A stretch of DNA of 64,000 bases from NCBI GenBank assembly GCA_020847395.1, contig JADLCD010000124.1, forward strand, positions 1 through 64,000. Direction: 5' to 3'. The notes below the pieces were generated by a model. That model was not told the origin of the DNA. It did not search any database and saw only the letters and a program-made list of their open reading frames with translations. The DNA is from Chitinophagaceae bacterium (GTDB lineage: Bacteria; Bacteroidota; Bacteroidia; Chitinophagales; Chitinophagaceae). Of the stretch, positions 1-9,117 are shown piece after piece; positions within the stretch are counted from its first letter, which is position 1, and every line of letters begins with the position of its first letter. The position numbers were made by a program, and so were the translations under genes.

Positions 1-2779
1 CAATCTCCATTGTGTAGCTATTTATTGATTTCGATAACTGGGTAGCGTATGCATAAAATGTAATATCCGGTTTATTAACAATAGTATAAGTATATGGTGA
101 AACAGGTTTTAATTCATCTTCCAGGATAAATACTGATTTTATTAATGTGTTATTTGTTTCAGATATTTCCTGAATCTGATTGTCGCTATCCAAAGTAATG
201 ATAAACTTATTTTCTCCTTTTGAAACAGTTGGATTTGTGGGGATGACCAAAGTAAGGCTATCTACAAACTTACTACCGGTAACCTTTTGTTTGAAAATAG
301 TATTTGTAGTACCATTTGGAAGTTGCCGCTTCACTTCTAAAGTAAACGAATCTGATATAGCCCGTCCAATATTCAGGTATTTAATTTTTAGTGTGAAGTT
401 ATTTTCAATAGCCGAAACGGTAGATGGAGCAGAAACATTTTTATCATCAATAGCATAATCCGGCAAGCTCGGTGCATATAAGCTAACCGCCGGGTCTCCA
501 TTTAAGGTAATTTCTTCCGCATGCAATCTTGCAAGGTAATCGCCCGGAGCAGCATTCAGCAAATATCTGAATGATTCTTCCATTGTTTCTCCCAACGATT
601 TACCATATTTTTTTCCTGACATTGCTTTATACAAACCATTTAAATAAATGTTCAGGTAGTTCACAATTCCAAAATGGGTACTTGCAACAAACCCTATTGC
701 ACCTCTTTCTTTCGCTAATAAATATTTTTCTGACAAGGTGATTATTGTTGATAAACGTCCGGGTTCAAAATTGAAGATATCACCCGCAAGACATCCGTTG
801 ACTAGAAATAAAGGATATTTCCCCTGGTTTTGATATGCATACGGATCGTCTATATTAAATTCCGTTGTAGTTGATGATGAATGCCCGAAATAATTAATAA
901 TACCTATACCTTCTGCAAATAGTTTTTCCAACTGCTCAGAAGTTAACTGGGTAGCAACCGCCGATGTTTTACTAAAGCTCTCTACATTGCCTCCGTATAA
1001 AGTATCCTGAATTATTTGCTTTAAACCATTCATATACCCGCCAATCTCCTTGCTTAACTCAGCACTTCCGCCTCCTATTGCATGAACAATATTTTTCATC
1101 CAGGCCCGCCCCTCTATTGTTTGAGGTGCATTCACCCCAATTGTCTCAAATTCTTTTACTTTATTCAAATAAATTTCTACCTCACCTGCACTTACTGCCG
1201 ATAACCTTCCAATTGGAATTAGGCCAAGTGTTTCATTATCGTTTGAAGCAAATAAATTATCGGATGCCGGATAACCATAAGGCGGAATAAGATTCAACTT
1301 GTCGAGTAATGCATTGCTTTCATTAGTTTTTGCCTGTACATACGATACTCCTTTACCAATTAAAAAAACATATGCCGGCGTTGTTGAAAAAGTTGTACGG
1401 GCATATTTTAAAAATTTTTTTATGGTAAATGGATGGCGCTTTATTCCAAATGCAAACTGATCTGTAAGCTGGTCAATGTCGTATATTTTTGCTGAATAAC
1501 CACCCCCGTTAGCAGAGCTCCTGTATTGACGGTATGCTTCTACAGGATTTCCGTTGGCTCCTGAATATAATAGCGGATTACTGATGATGAGATAATTTCC
1601 CTGGTTGGCTGCCTGCGAATAATCAACAAAATTTCTTATTTGCAAGCCTGTGGTTACAACTATATTACTACCTGCCTGGCTTACCAAAACAAGTTTTCTT
1701 TTTTGTGTTGAAGGTAGAAGTGCAAACTTTACTATTCCGGGTTCATCAATTAACCCGGTGTATCTTTTATAATTGGTGAGATCGTATAATATAGGCGCAA
1801 CAGATCCGTAATTAAAATTTATTCGCAAATAGTTTCCGCTTGTATTGGCAGAAAGCTCAAACACAAAATTTGTATTATTACCAAAATTAAACAGGCGCGG
1901 GTAAGTTATTTCATATTTCCCCACCACCATCCTGTCATTAGGATTTGAAGATGTATTTGAAATTTCAATATTCGCTGAGCCGCTGCTTAGTGAGCTGGCA
2001 GGAAAAGTAATTTGTTGCCGCTGATCATAAAATGCGTCCATGGCTACATTTACCAGCGTAGTACCATTCACTTTAGCAACAATGTTCCTGTTATTGGCGG
2101 CATTTCCGGCGGCAGTAATAGTAAAGCTGGCATTGGGTCCACTTACATAAGGATATAAATCAGGCATTGTTTCAGTTAATGCACTGCCAGGATAAATATC
2201 ATTACTCGTATATCCTTCTCCCCTGTCGTACACCGAAGAATATACATATTCAGTAACAATCTGTGCCCAGCCTGCATTTATTTTATCCTTAAAATATTTT
2301 CCCTCCGTATGCATAAAATATTGATCGGCGGGCAATGCATTACCTGCAACATTATTTACTTCATTTGTTAATCTTAAATTATTACCTGCAGGATTTATCG
2401 TAAGAAAATAGGAAGCAGTATCTGTTTCAAGGCTCCATTTATCTGACAACTGAAAATTAATATTGGCGTATAAACCTGCATCTGCCTTACCATCATTCAT
2501 TTCTCCCCAAAACTCTATATAATCTGAACTTCCCAAAACACCTGATGCAATGGAAGTATATACAGGTACCTGCACCCCGTTTCTCCATAACTGGAATTGC
2601 TCTGCCGGAGTACCCGCTAATCCTATAGATTGCAATACCGGTTGTGTAATACGATTAAGCGCGTTTTTGCCAACCGGAAATTTATAATAGGTTTTATTAT
2701 AATCGATCCACTCATTGTTATACTGCGCCCTGGCTATATAACAGGTAAGTATGCATATTATGGTTAATAATTTTTTCAT
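1..2779 (-). CDS. PorU2-like T9SS sortase / C25 (gingipain-type) peptidase, C-terminus off the window
   Basis: About 926 codons are visible from an ATG at 2779; the end lies beyond base 1. A short signal peptide (MKKLLTIICILTCYIARAQ) comes first. A long beta-rich region follows and then a C25 cysteine-peptidase domain: the catalytic His is about residue 633 in NYFGHSSS and the catalytic Cys about residue 663 in LVNGCLAGD. A CARDB-like beta domain begins near residue 770. In T9SS bacteria C25 proteins of this build are PorU-type enzymes that remove the C-terminal sorting signal at the cell surface. The gene starts 4 bp after a PorV-like gene, which points to the PorU2/PorV2 pair rather than a secreted gingipain. 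Family call is firm; the U2 subtype is inference. Confidence 0.82.
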   Translation of the reverse strand, partial: MKKLLTIICILTCYIARAQYNNEWIDYNKTYYKFPVGKNALNRITQPVLQSIGLAGTPAEQFQLWRNGVQVPVYTSIASGVLGSSDYIEFWGEMNDGKADAGLYANINFQLSDKWSLETDTASYFLTINPAGNNLRLTNEVNNVAGNALPADQYFMHTEGKYFKDKINAGWAQIVTEYVYSSVYDRGEGYTSNDIYPGSALTETMPDLYPYVSGPNASFTITAAGNAANNRNIVAKVNGTTLVNVAMDAFYDQRQQITFPASSLSSGSANIEISNTSSNPNDRMVVGKYEITYPRLFNFGNNTNFVFELSANTSGNYLRINFNYGSVAPILYDLTNYKRYTGLIDEPGIVKFALLPSTQKRKLVLVSQAGSNIVVTTGLQIRNFVDYSQAANQGNYLIISNPLLYSGANGNPVEAYRQYRSSANGGGYSAKIYDIDQLTDQFAFGIKRHPFTIKKFLKYARTTFSTTPAYVFLIGKGVSYVQAKTNESNALLDKLNLIPPYGYPASDNLFASNDNETLGLIPIGRLSAVSAGEVEIYLNKVKEFETIGVNAPQTIEGRAWMKNIVHAIGGGSAELSKEIGGYMNGLKQIIQDTLYGGNVESFSKTSAVATQLTSEQLEKLFAEGIGIINYFGHSSSTTTEFNIDDPYAYQNQGKYPLFLVNGCLAGDIFNFEPGRLSTIITLSEKYLLAKERGAIGFVASTHFGIVNYLNIYLNGLYKAMSGKKYGKSLGETMEESFRYLLNAAPGDYLARLHAEEITLNGDPAVSLYAPSLPDYAIDDKNVSAPSTVSAIENNFTLKIKYLNIGRAISDSFTLEVKRQLPNGTTNTIFKQKVTGSKFVDSLTLVIPTNPTVSKGENKFIITLDSDNQIQEISETNNTLIKSVFILEDELKPVSPYTYTIVNKPDITFYAYATQLSKSINSYTMEI

Positions 2780-2783
2780 GGGT

Positions 2784-3908
2784 CTATTTTTTTCCGGCTT
2801 TCTTTTTGTCGGTTTTCACTAAATCAACACGTATGGAAAATATATGGGTGTATAGAGGATTTGATTGATTGGCAAGATTTGTAAAAGCATAATCAATGGC
2901 AAGATGATTCAGTTTAAAACCCGCACCAATACTCGGTTGGTATATCCAAACCTTTTTTTGATTGAGGGTATCACCATCATATAATGCTTTCTGGAAATTA
3001 TAAATACCGCCGCGAACAAAAATCAGGTTCTTATATCCTAACTCTACTCCTACTCTTGGATCTACACTCACCGGGTCGGCACTTATTACCACATTGCGTT
3101 TGCCATCAAAAGTAATATCGAAATTTGCTTCTGCCAGCAGGTTAAACTTTTTACCAAGCTTAAAATCATATGCACCGCCTAATACAAGCCTGGGTGCGGT
3201 AAGTTCTGTTGATTTTACAGGAATTTCATTGTTAGTGAGATATAGCGCTTCTTTTTCTTCATCCGTAAAAGTAAAACTCCACGCGTTAAACGTGGTAGTA
3301 ATATCTCTTGCAGAAATGCCCAGCTTCCATCTTTTATCCTGTATTTGTACACCTGCGTCTAAACCGAAACCCCATGCTTTGGCAAAAGTTCCCACATTGC
3401 GGTATATCACTTTTGCGTTAGTACCAAAACTGATAAGCTTGCTTCCTTTTTGTTTTAACGTTTGCGCATAAGAAAACAGAAATGCATAATCTGCAGATGA
3501 AAAGGAGCGGATATTATTGTAATTAATAGAACCATCCGGCTCCACTAAATAAAGAGTATTTGGAATATCGTCTACCCCAAACCGTAATAAAGAAAGGGCA
3601 ATAGTTCGTTTTTTATCACTCAATGGTATTGCTACACTGCCGTAATCATATTTTCCTATACCTGAAAAATATTCGGCATGCATAAAATTTACAACAGCAT
3701 TATCTTTAATATTGGTGAGGCCTGCAGGATTCCAGTAACCGGCATTACCATCGTTGGTTGACGCCACCTGTGCTCCCCCCCTTCCCAAACCCCTTGCGCC
3801 GGCGCCAATATTTAGAAATTCGTTGGAATATTTTCTGAACTGGGCATTAGCATTATCCGCAATTGCCAACAAGCAAATGATAGCTATACTCAACAAAAAG
3901 TGTTTCAT
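2784..3908 (-). CDS. PorV2-like T9SS outer-membrane barrel (PorV/PorQ family)
   Basis: The protein is 374 aa from the ATG at 3908; a TTG codon just upstream is a poorer start. A signal peptide (MKHFLLSIAIICLLAIADNA) is followed by the FadL-like PorV family signature: FLNIGAGARGLGRGGAQVA, then NDGNAGYWNPAGL. The rest is alternating beta-strand sequence ending in a basic tail. PorV-family barrels act as shuttles that deliver T9SS cargo to the PorU sortase on the cell surface. The adjacent C25 gene begins 4 bp downstream, so the two are probably co-transcribed. A TAnnTTTG-type -7 element on the minus strand at 3972-3979 could drive both. Confidence 0.85.
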   Translation of the reverse strand: MKHFLLSIAIICLLAIADNANAQFRKYSNEFLNIGAGARGLGRGGAQVASTNDGNAGYWNPAGLTNIKDNAVVNFMHAEYFSGIGKYDYGSVAIPLSDKKRTIALSLLRFGVDDIPNTLYLVEPDGSINYNNIRSFSSADYAFLFSYAQTLKQKGSKLISFGTNAKVIYRNVGTFAKAWGFGLDAGVQIQDKRWKLGISARDITTTFNAWSFTFTDEEKEALYLTNNEIPVKSTELTAPRLVLGGAYDFKLGKKFNLLAEANFDITFDGKRNVVISADPVSVDPRVGVELGYKNLIFVRGGIYNFQKALYDGDTLNQKKVWIYQPSIGAGFKLNHLAIDYAFTNLANQSNPLYTHIFSIRVDLVKTDKKKAGKK

Positions 3909-3971
3909 CAAATCAATTTTCCTGTAAGCAATTTTTGTCTTCCCAACATTTGCCTGAACGACAATCTATTA

Positions 3972-3979
3972 CAAATATA
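3972..3979 (-). promoter_or_regulatory. Candidate -7 promoter element for porV2-porU2
   Basis: Read on the minus strand this is TATATTTG, a full match to the Bacteroidota -7 consensus TAnnTTTG, about 64 bp before the porV2 ATG. I saw no good TTTG at the expected -33 spacing, so the call is tentative. Confidence 0.4.
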
Positions 3980-4076
3980 CTTAGGTATTTCTTTAGCAGA
4001 ACATTAAAATTCAAGCCTTTAGAACGTTATCACCCTTAAAATATTGTCTTTTTAAACAGGCTTGGTAAACTAACCT

Positions 4077-4084
4077 TACTTTTG
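4077..4084 (+). promoter_or_regulatory. Candidate -7 promoter element for tyrS
   Basis: TACTTTTG matches TAnnTTTG and ends 15 bp before the chosen tyrS ATG. It covers the in-frame TTG at 4082, so that codon would sit inside the promoter and is unlikely to be translated. No -33 box is evident at normal spacing. Confidence 0.45.
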
Positions 4085-4099
4085 CGCAAAATCAATAAA

Positions 4100-5377
4100 A
4101 TGATGCTGATAGAAGAGCTTAAATGGCGCGGTATGCTTCAGGATATTATGCCGGGCACAGAAGAACAGTTAACAAAGGAAATAACTACTGCATATATTGG
4201 TTTTGACCCAACGGCAGACAGTTTGCATATAGGAAGCCTGGTGCCGATTTTATTACTCGTTCATTTACAAAAAAACGGGCATAAACCTATTGCACTTATT
4301 GGGGGCGCTACCGGTATGATTGGCGACCCCAGCGGCAAAAGTGAAGAGCGAAATTTTTTGAGTGAGGAACAATTGAAAATAAATGTGGCTGGTATAAGAA
4401 AACAATTGGAAAAACATCTTGACTTTGATACTTCAAAACCTAATGGCGCAGAATTGGTAAACAATTATGATTGGTTTGGCAAAATAGGTTTTATTGAATT
4501 TTTGCGTGATGCCGGTAAGCATATTACGGTTAATTATATGATGGCAAAGGAAAGCGTAAAAAAACGCATTGAAGGCGATACAGGTATCAGTTATACTGAA
4601 TTTGCTTACCAGTTGATGCAGGGCTATGATTACTATTGGTTATATACACATAAGCAATGCAAACTCCAGATGGGTGGAAGTGACCAATGGGGAAATATTA
4701 CTACCGGAGCGGAATTGATAAGAAGAAAAGCCAATGGTGAAGCGTTCGCTTTTACCTGCCCTTTAATTACCAAAGCTGATGGCGGCAAATTTGGGAAAAC
4801 AGAAAAAGGAAATGTATGGCTGAATGCAGAAAGAACAAGCCCTTACCAGTTTTACCAGTTTTGGTTAAACGCATCAGATAAGGATGCGGAAAGATGGATT
4901 AAAATATTCACTTTTTTAACTCCTGAAATAATTACCAGCCTTGTTGAGCAGCATAATCAAAACCCCGGTGCAAGGCAATTGCAAAAAATACTGGCTAAAG
5001 AAGTAACTGTTTTTGTGCATGGTGAAGATGGATATAAAGAAGCGGTAGAAACCACTGAAAAATTATTTTCACAGCAATCCGCTTCTGTTGAAACATTAAG
5101 CGCCGATGATCTTGAGCATATGGAAGGCGTGATAAAGTTTGCTTATTCCAAAGCAAAAATCAATGAGGGTGTAGATATTGTTTCATTTCTTGCAGAAACC
5201 GGCACCTTTCCAAGCAAGGGCGAAGCTAGAAAAATGATACTAAGCGGTGGTGTAAGCATTAACAGGGAAAAAGTAAGTGATATAGCCCGAAGAATTAATA
5301 CAACCGATCTTTTGCATGATATGTATGTATTAATACAAAAAGGGAAAAAAAATTATTATCTCGTTAAAGCTTTATAG
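4100..5377 (+). CDS. tyrS: Tyrosyl-tRNA synthetase
   Basis: A class I aminoacyl-tRNA synthetase of 425 aa that charges tRNA-Tyr with tyrosine in the cytosol. The HIGH-type motif appears as SLHIGSL near residue 40. The second ATP-binding motif is KFGKT near residue 230, a KFGKS-type variant. [11 protein letters not shown] and GGSDQWGNI are tyrosine-pocket signatures. An S4 RNA-binding domain occupies the last 65 residues ([15 protein letters not shown]). Length and motif order are normal for bacterial TyrRS. I chose the ATG at 4100 because the TTG at 4082 lies within a promoter-like element; the ATG at 4103 is equally possible. It stands alone, divergent from porV2 and followed by tRNA-Gln. 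Confidence 0.97.
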   Translation: MMLIEELKWRGMLQDIMPGTEEQLTKEITTAYIGFDPTADSLHIGSLVPILLLVHLQKNGHKPIALIGGATGMIGDPSGKSEERNFLSEEQLKINVAGIRKQLEKHLDFDTSKPNGAELVNNYDWFGKIGFIEFLRDAGKHITVNYMMAKESVKKRIEGDTGISYTEFAYQLMQGYDYYWLYTHKQCKLQMGGSDQWGNITTGAELIRRKANGEAFAFTCPLITKADGGKFGKTEKGNVWLNAERTSPYQFYQFWLNASDKDAERWIKIFTFLTPEIITSLVEQHNQNPGARQLQKILAKEVTVFVHGEDGYKEAVETTEKLFSQQSASVETLSADDLEHMEGVIKFAYSKAKINEGVDIVSFLAETGTFPSKGEARKMILSGGVSINREKVSDIARRINTTDLLHDMYVLIQKGKKNYYLVKAL

Positions 5378-5439
5378 CAATCAAATTTGGTTTAAAAGCG
5401 GCAAGTAGCTATTTTTGCAGCCGCTTTTATAGCGGGTAT

Positions 5440-5510
5440 TGGCCTATAGTATAATGGTAGTACGACAGATTTTGGTTCTGTTCGTCTTGGTTCGAATCCA
5501 GGTAGGCCAA
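5440..5510 (+). tRNA. tRNA-Gln (anticodon TTG)
   Basis: The acceptor stem TGGCCTA (5440-5446) pairs with TAGGCCA (5503-5509), followed by discriminator A. The anticodon stem ACAGA/TCTGT encloses the loop TTTTGGT, giving anticodon TTG for glutamine. The T-loop GGTTCGAATCC is standard. CCA is not encoded. A terminator hairpin follows directly. Confidence 0.96.
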
Positions 5511-5514
5511 CCTT

Positions 5515-5557
5515 ACGGGGCAAGCTTGATTTTTTCAGCTTTGTCCCGTTTTTATTT
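5515..5557 (+). terminator. Rho-independent terminator after tRNA-Gln
   Basis: The arm ACGGGGCAAGCT pairs with AGCTTTGTCCCGT (one bulge, one G:U pair) and is followed by TTTTTATTTT. Placement immediately after the tRNA supports the call. Confidence 0.85.
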
Positions 5558-5730
5558 TATATCTGTTATATCATAATCGTTTGCTCTATAGCATACATAA
5601 ACGTGTGCCATTCACTTAAAAAAAAGAAAGATTACTCAAAGATGCAGATACTGCTCCTCTTGAAAAATTAATGAGGTTTACCTGAATGATACGCCGCAAT
5701 GCCATGTTTAAAAAACTTCAATAATTTACA

Positions 5731-6057
5731 TCAATCTTCTTTAGCCGTTGCTATTTTAAGCCCCACAATAGAAGCAACCAACAAAAAAAGAAAAAACATT
5801 CTCCAAAAGGTAGCCGGTTCTTTAAAAAGCGCAATGCCTACTATTACAGAGCCTACAGCGCCAATGCCTGTCCATACGGCATAACTGGTACCAATAGGAA
5901 TAGTTTGAATGGCCTTATTGAGCAACAAAAAACTAATGGTAATAGAAACAAAAAAACCAATACTCCACCATAGATGCTTAAAGTTGTCGCTCATTTTTAA
6001 ACAGGTTGTAAAAGCCACTTCAAACAATCCGGCAATTATCAGTATAAACCAGGCCAT
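5731..6057 (-). CDS. SMR-family exporter, Gdx/SugE (guanidinium) subtype
   Basis: A 108-aa inner-membrane protein with four predicted helices, the normal size for small multidrug resistance transporters. The conserved membrane glutamate is present at residue 13 (GLFEVAF). The stretch GTSYAVWTGIGAVGS is the Gdx/SugE hallmark, and members of that subtype export guanidinium in exchange for protons; EmrE-type drug pumps differ here. No second SMR subunit lies next to it, consistent with a homodimer. I saw no guanidine riboswitch upstream. The gene ends with an acidic tail (ATAKED) and is separated from the upstream gene by a terminator. Subtype by motif only; substrate is inference. Confidence 0.85.
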   Translation of the reverse strand: MAWFILIIAGLFEVAFTTCLKMSDNFKHLWWSIGFFVSITISFLLLNKAIQTIPIGTSYAVWTGIGAVGSVIVGIALFKEPATFWRMFFLFLLVASIVGLKIATAKED

Positions 6058-6096
6058 AGTACTATATTTTAAACCTTTAATACATATAATAAAAAA

Positions 6097-6116
6097 GGGA
6101 ATAACTGGTTATTCCC
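6097..6116 (-). terminator. Terminator hairpin of the DUF937-like gene
   Basis: GGGAATAAC and GTTATTCCC form a perfect 9-bp stem with a 2-nt loop. Read on the minus strand it is followed by TTTTTTATTAT. It lies between the stop of the 6144-6710 gene and the SMR start, so it should end the upstream transcript. Confidence 0.8.
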
Positions 6117-6143
6117 TCTTAAAAGTTGAATGCAAATATATTA

Positions 6144-6710
6144 TTAATTGCCAAACAGCCCTTTCACTTTATCTAATATACCGCCGCCGCTGCCTTTTGA
6201 AAAAACGGCCATGAGATCCTGCAGGTCAGTATCGCCATCTCCGTCAACATCAAGCCCGCCACCTTTTACTTTTGACAATAAACCTGCGATATTCATATTT
6301 GAAGTTTGTCCGCCTGATAAAGAATTGAAAATATTCTGGATATTAAAACTATTATCAGCCGGGTCGTTGGTTTTGCTTACGAGGTTGCTTAACACCGAAG
6401 GAATAAGACTACCTGCAATACTGCCGGCAGCACCTTTATCCAACCCAAATTTATCCATCAGGTTTTGAATAACACCGCCGGATAATTGCTGGCTGATATT
6501 ATTAGTTGCGGCCCCGCTGTCCTGCCCGCCAAACATTTTCAATACATCTTTTAAGCCGCCGCCCTGCGACAGCAAACCCTGGAGTCCGCCGGCAATAGAA
6601 TTTGTAGTTTCAGCAATGGCTTCGTCATTACGTTCATTGGGTATGGCAGGATTATTAATAATTGAGCTGCCTGCATGTTGTTTTACGAGATCTAATAAGT
6701 TTTCAAGCAT
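6144..6710 (-). CDS. DUF937-like glycine-rich protein with a C-terminal EF-hand
   Basis: A 188-aa protein with no signal peptide or membrane helix. It is rich in Gly, Ser, Asn and Leu, with helical blocks such as LLDLVKQHAGSSII and AGSIAGSLIPSVLSNL that resemble DUF937-family proteins, whose function is not established. Near residue 150 it carries DVDGDGDTDLQDL, a textbook Ca-binding loop of the EF-hand/dockerin type (D-x-D-x-D). A short linker and the tail ILDKVKGLFG follow. It is a single-gene unit with its own terminator. DUF937 assignment is from overall pattern, so moderate; the EF-hand loop is clear. Confidence 0.7.
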   Translation of the reverse strand: MLENLLDLVKQHAGSSIINNPAIPNERNDEAIAETTNSIAGGLQGLLSQGGGLKDVLKMFGGQDSGAATNNISQQLSGGVIQNLMDKFGLDKGAAGSIAGSLIPSVLSNLVSKTNDPADNSFNIQNIFNSLSGGQTSNMNIAGLLSKVKGGGLDVDGDGDTDLQDLMAVFSKGSGGGILDKVKGLFGN

Positions 6711-6771
6711 GATCTGATGTTTTTAAATTTTGAGTCGAATTTTTGATATGTTTCGTTGTATTAACGCGATT

Positions 6772-8430
6772 TTATTTTTCCCTGATGGCTTTAAATTCAG
6801 AACCTGTTTTCCATTTAGGAAAATTTTTCTCATTGCTAAGTTTGTAGCCAACATCAAAGAGTAAACGCATATCATCTATTATACCACTCAAATCCCATGA
6901 TTTGCTATATTCATCCGCAGGACTGTGGTATCTTTCATTATTGTATTTTTCTTTTTCTGCTTCACCCCAGGCCTCTCCATGTTCAACAGATACGCTGCCA
7001 TTTTCAACATACAGTGAGGGAATTCCGACTTTAGCAAAGTTGAAATGATCAGATCTGAAATACCAACCCCCGGATGGGTCAGGTTCTCCTCTTGTATATC
7101 TGCCTTGCTTTTTAGCTGCGGCTTCAATATATTCATCTAATTCAGATTGACCTTTACCCACCACCACAATGTCTTTCATTTTACCGAATGGTTGTAATAC
7201 ATCTATATTAATATCTGCCACTGTTTTTGCAGGAAGATAAACCGGGTGCTTTGCATAATATTCCGAGCCAAGTAAGCCTTGTTCTTCAGCAGTAACCGTA
7301 AGGAATAAAACCGAGCGCTTAGGTTTTTCTTTAAGCTGCGTAAATGCTTTTGCAATTTCAAGCAGGGCAGCCGTACCAGACGCGTTATCTGCCGCCCCGT
7401 TATATATTGAATCGCCATTTACCGGTTCGCCTTTGCCAAAATGATCCCAGTGCGCGGTGTAAATAATATACTCATCCTTTTGTTCTGTTCCAGGCAAAAG
7501 TGCCAGCACATTTTTAGATGTAGATTTTTTAAAACTACTGTTGATAACAATGGATGCTTTTAACCCAAGCGGCACGGCTTTAAAATTCTTTTTTCCGGCG
7601 GCTTTCATAACAGTATCGGGTATGCCTGCGAGTGAGAACATTTTTTTAGCTGAAGGCATGGTAATCCAACCTTCCATTGCGGCACGCGACATATTATTAT
7701 CTTCTGCCTGCAGGTACAATCTCGATTTTGACCAGCTACCGCGAACTACATTCCAACCGTAGCTTGCAGGTTTATCATCATGAACAATGAGTATACCTGC
7801 GGCTCCCTGCCTGGCAGCTTCTTCATATTTATACGTCCATCTTCCGTAATACGTCATTGTTCTGCCTTTAAAGAGGCTGCTGTCAAAAAAACCGGGGTCG
7901 TTCACCAAAACCAATACCACTTTGCCTTTTACATCTAATCCGGCATAATCATTCCACCCAAATTCAGGCGCCACAATACCATATCCGGCAAAAACCATCT
8001 CAGCATTTTCAAGTTTTACCTGGTCTTGTATGCGGCGGGTAGCAGCCACAAAATCATCAAGATATTTCAAGGCAATATTTCCCTTAGCGCCGGTAATAGA
8101 AAGTTGATTAGCAGGTTTAGATGTTATTTCAACCATCGGCACTTCCTGGAAAAAACTATTGCCATTGCCCGGTTGTAAGCCAAGATTTTTATACTGTGTT
8201 TCGAGATAGCTTACCGTTTTTTCTTCTCCCGGGGTAAAAGGCTTTCTACCCTCAAATTCATCAGAGGCTAAAACACTTATGGTTGAATCAAAATATTTTC
8301 CGGTTATAAGAGATGTGATAGCAGTATCATCAGTGTTTTGCTCAACATTCGCTTTTTTTTCCGCACCACCGCAGGAAGCAGCGCCCAAAGCAACATTGGC
8401 AAGTAATATGTAAATAAAGATTTTTTTCAT
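6772..8430 (-). CDS. M28-family zinc aminopeptidase lipoprotein with PA domain
   Basis: From the ATG at 8430 the protein is 552 aa. A longer reading frame upstream adds 24 residues that break the signal peptide, so I reject it. MKKIFIYILLANVALGAASC is a lipoprotein signal with Cys in the lipobox. A PA domain covers about residues 130-260. The M28 domain holds the two-zinc site: TAHWDHFG, GAADNASGTA, the Glu pair in TAEEQGLLGSEYY, NIDV and SDHFNFAKVG. Such enzymes trim amino acids from peptides in the periplasm or at the cell surface. It is divergent from the DinB-like gene at 8519. Confidence 0.92.
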   Translation of the reverse strand: MKKIFIYILLANVALGAASCGGAEKKANVEQNTDDTAITSLITGKYFDSTISVLASDEFEGRKPFTPGEEKTVSYLETQYKNLGLQPGNGNSFFQEVPMVEITSKPANQLSITGAKGNIALKYLDDFVAATRRIQDQVKLENAEMVFAGYGIVAPEFGWNDYAGLDVKGKVVLVLVNDPGFFDSSLFKGRTMTYYGRWTYKYEEAARQGAAGILIVHDDKPASYGWNVVRGSWSKSRLYLQAEDNNMSRAAMEGWITMPSAKKMFSLAGIPDTVMKAAGKKNFKAVPLGLKASIVINSSFKKSTSKNVLALLPGTEQKDEYIIYTAHWDHFGKGEPVNGDSIYNGAADNASGTAALLEIAKAFTQLKEKPKRSVLFLTVTAEEQGLLGSEYYAKHPVYLPAKTVADINIDVLQPFGKMKDIVVVGKGQSELDEYIEAAAKKQGRYTRGEPDPSGGWYFRSDHFNFAKVGIPSLYVENGSVSVEHGEAWGEAEKEKYNNERYHSPADEYSKSWDLSGIIDDMRLLFDVGYKLSNEKNFPKWKTGSEFKAIREK

Positions 8431-8465
8431 GCCTGTGCAAAAGCGTTTTAGTGAATGAAGATAAA

Positions 8466-8473
8466 TACTTTTG
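8466..8473 (+). promoter_or_regulatory. Candidate -7 promoter element for the DinB-like gene
   Basis: TACTTTTG matches TAnnTTTG 45 bp before the ATG at 8519. It lies in the divergent gap with the M28 peptidase gene. No convincing -33 TTTG was seen. Confidence 0.4.
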
Positions 8474-8518
8474 CAATGTATACAGGCTAAAACAATAGCC
8501 ATTTAACCAACGATTATT

Positions 8519-9055
8519 ATGGAAACGCTTTCTGCTATATTCCTGCAATCTGCAATAACAAGAGTAAAATATTATAAACTGTTGGCTGATAAGACTTTTG
8601 AACAATTAATAGACAAGGATTTTTATTATCAGCCCAATGAATCATCTAACAGTCTGGCGGTTATTATTCAGCACATGAGTGGTAATATGCTTAGCCGCTG
8701 GACAAATTTTTTAACCGAAGACGGAGAAAAAAACTGGAGAAGCCGGGATACAGAATTTATTGATCAACATTACAGCAAAAAAGCATTGCTGGACATATGG
8801 GAAAAAGGATGGAGTTGCTTTTTAGGTGCTTTGGAAAAGCTGGAAGAAAACGATCTTTTAAAAATCATTTATATACGCAGCGAACCATTAATTGTGGCAG
8901 ATGCTATCAACAGGCAACTGGCACATTATCCTCATCATGTAGGGCAGATCATTTATATAGGTAAAATGCTTAAAGGAGGCCAATGGAAAAGCCTTTCTAT
9001 AGAAAAAGGGAAGTCAGATGATTTTAATAAGACAATGAACCAAAAGTTCAGTTAA
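8519..9055 (+). CDS. DUF1572 / DinB-superfamily putative metal-binding protein
   Basis: A 178-aa soluble protein predicted to be helical throughout. It has the DinB-like arrangement of histidines: H in VIIQHMSGN near residue 53 and the cluster QLAHYPHHVGQI near residue 140. In the superfamily such residues hold a divalent metal on a four-helix bundle. The sequence NWRSRDTEF is typical of DUF1572. Biological role is unknown; some DinB-like proteins are thiol-dependent transferases, but nothing here shows that. It is a single gene. Confidence 0.8.
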   Translation: METLSAIFLQSAITRVKYYKLLADKTFEQLIDKDFYYQPNESSNSLAVIIQHMSGNMLSRWTNFLTEDGEKNWRSRDTEFIDQHYSKKALLDIWEKGWSCFLGALEKLEENDLLKIIYIRSEPLIVADAINRQLAHYPHHVGQIIYIGKMLKGGQWKSLSIEKGKSDDFNKTMNQKFS

Positions 9056-9087
9056 GATAATTATTCGCCCACTTTGCGCCAATCCAT

Positions 9088-9095
9088 TACTTTTG
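9088..9095 (+). promoter_or_regulatory. Candidate -7 promoter element for the barrel gene at 9118
   Basis: TACTTTTG matches TAnnTTTG 22 bp before the ATG, giving a short leader. The -33 box is not evident at normal spacing. Confidence 0.4.
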
Positions 9096-9117
9096 CGCAA
9101 ATTTTTATAAAACCTTC

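Noticed and set aside
5640-5682. Short frame KERLLKDADTAPLEKLMRFT
   Set aside because: Looks protein-like but is only about 22 codons with a stop upstream and no start; too little to call a remnant.
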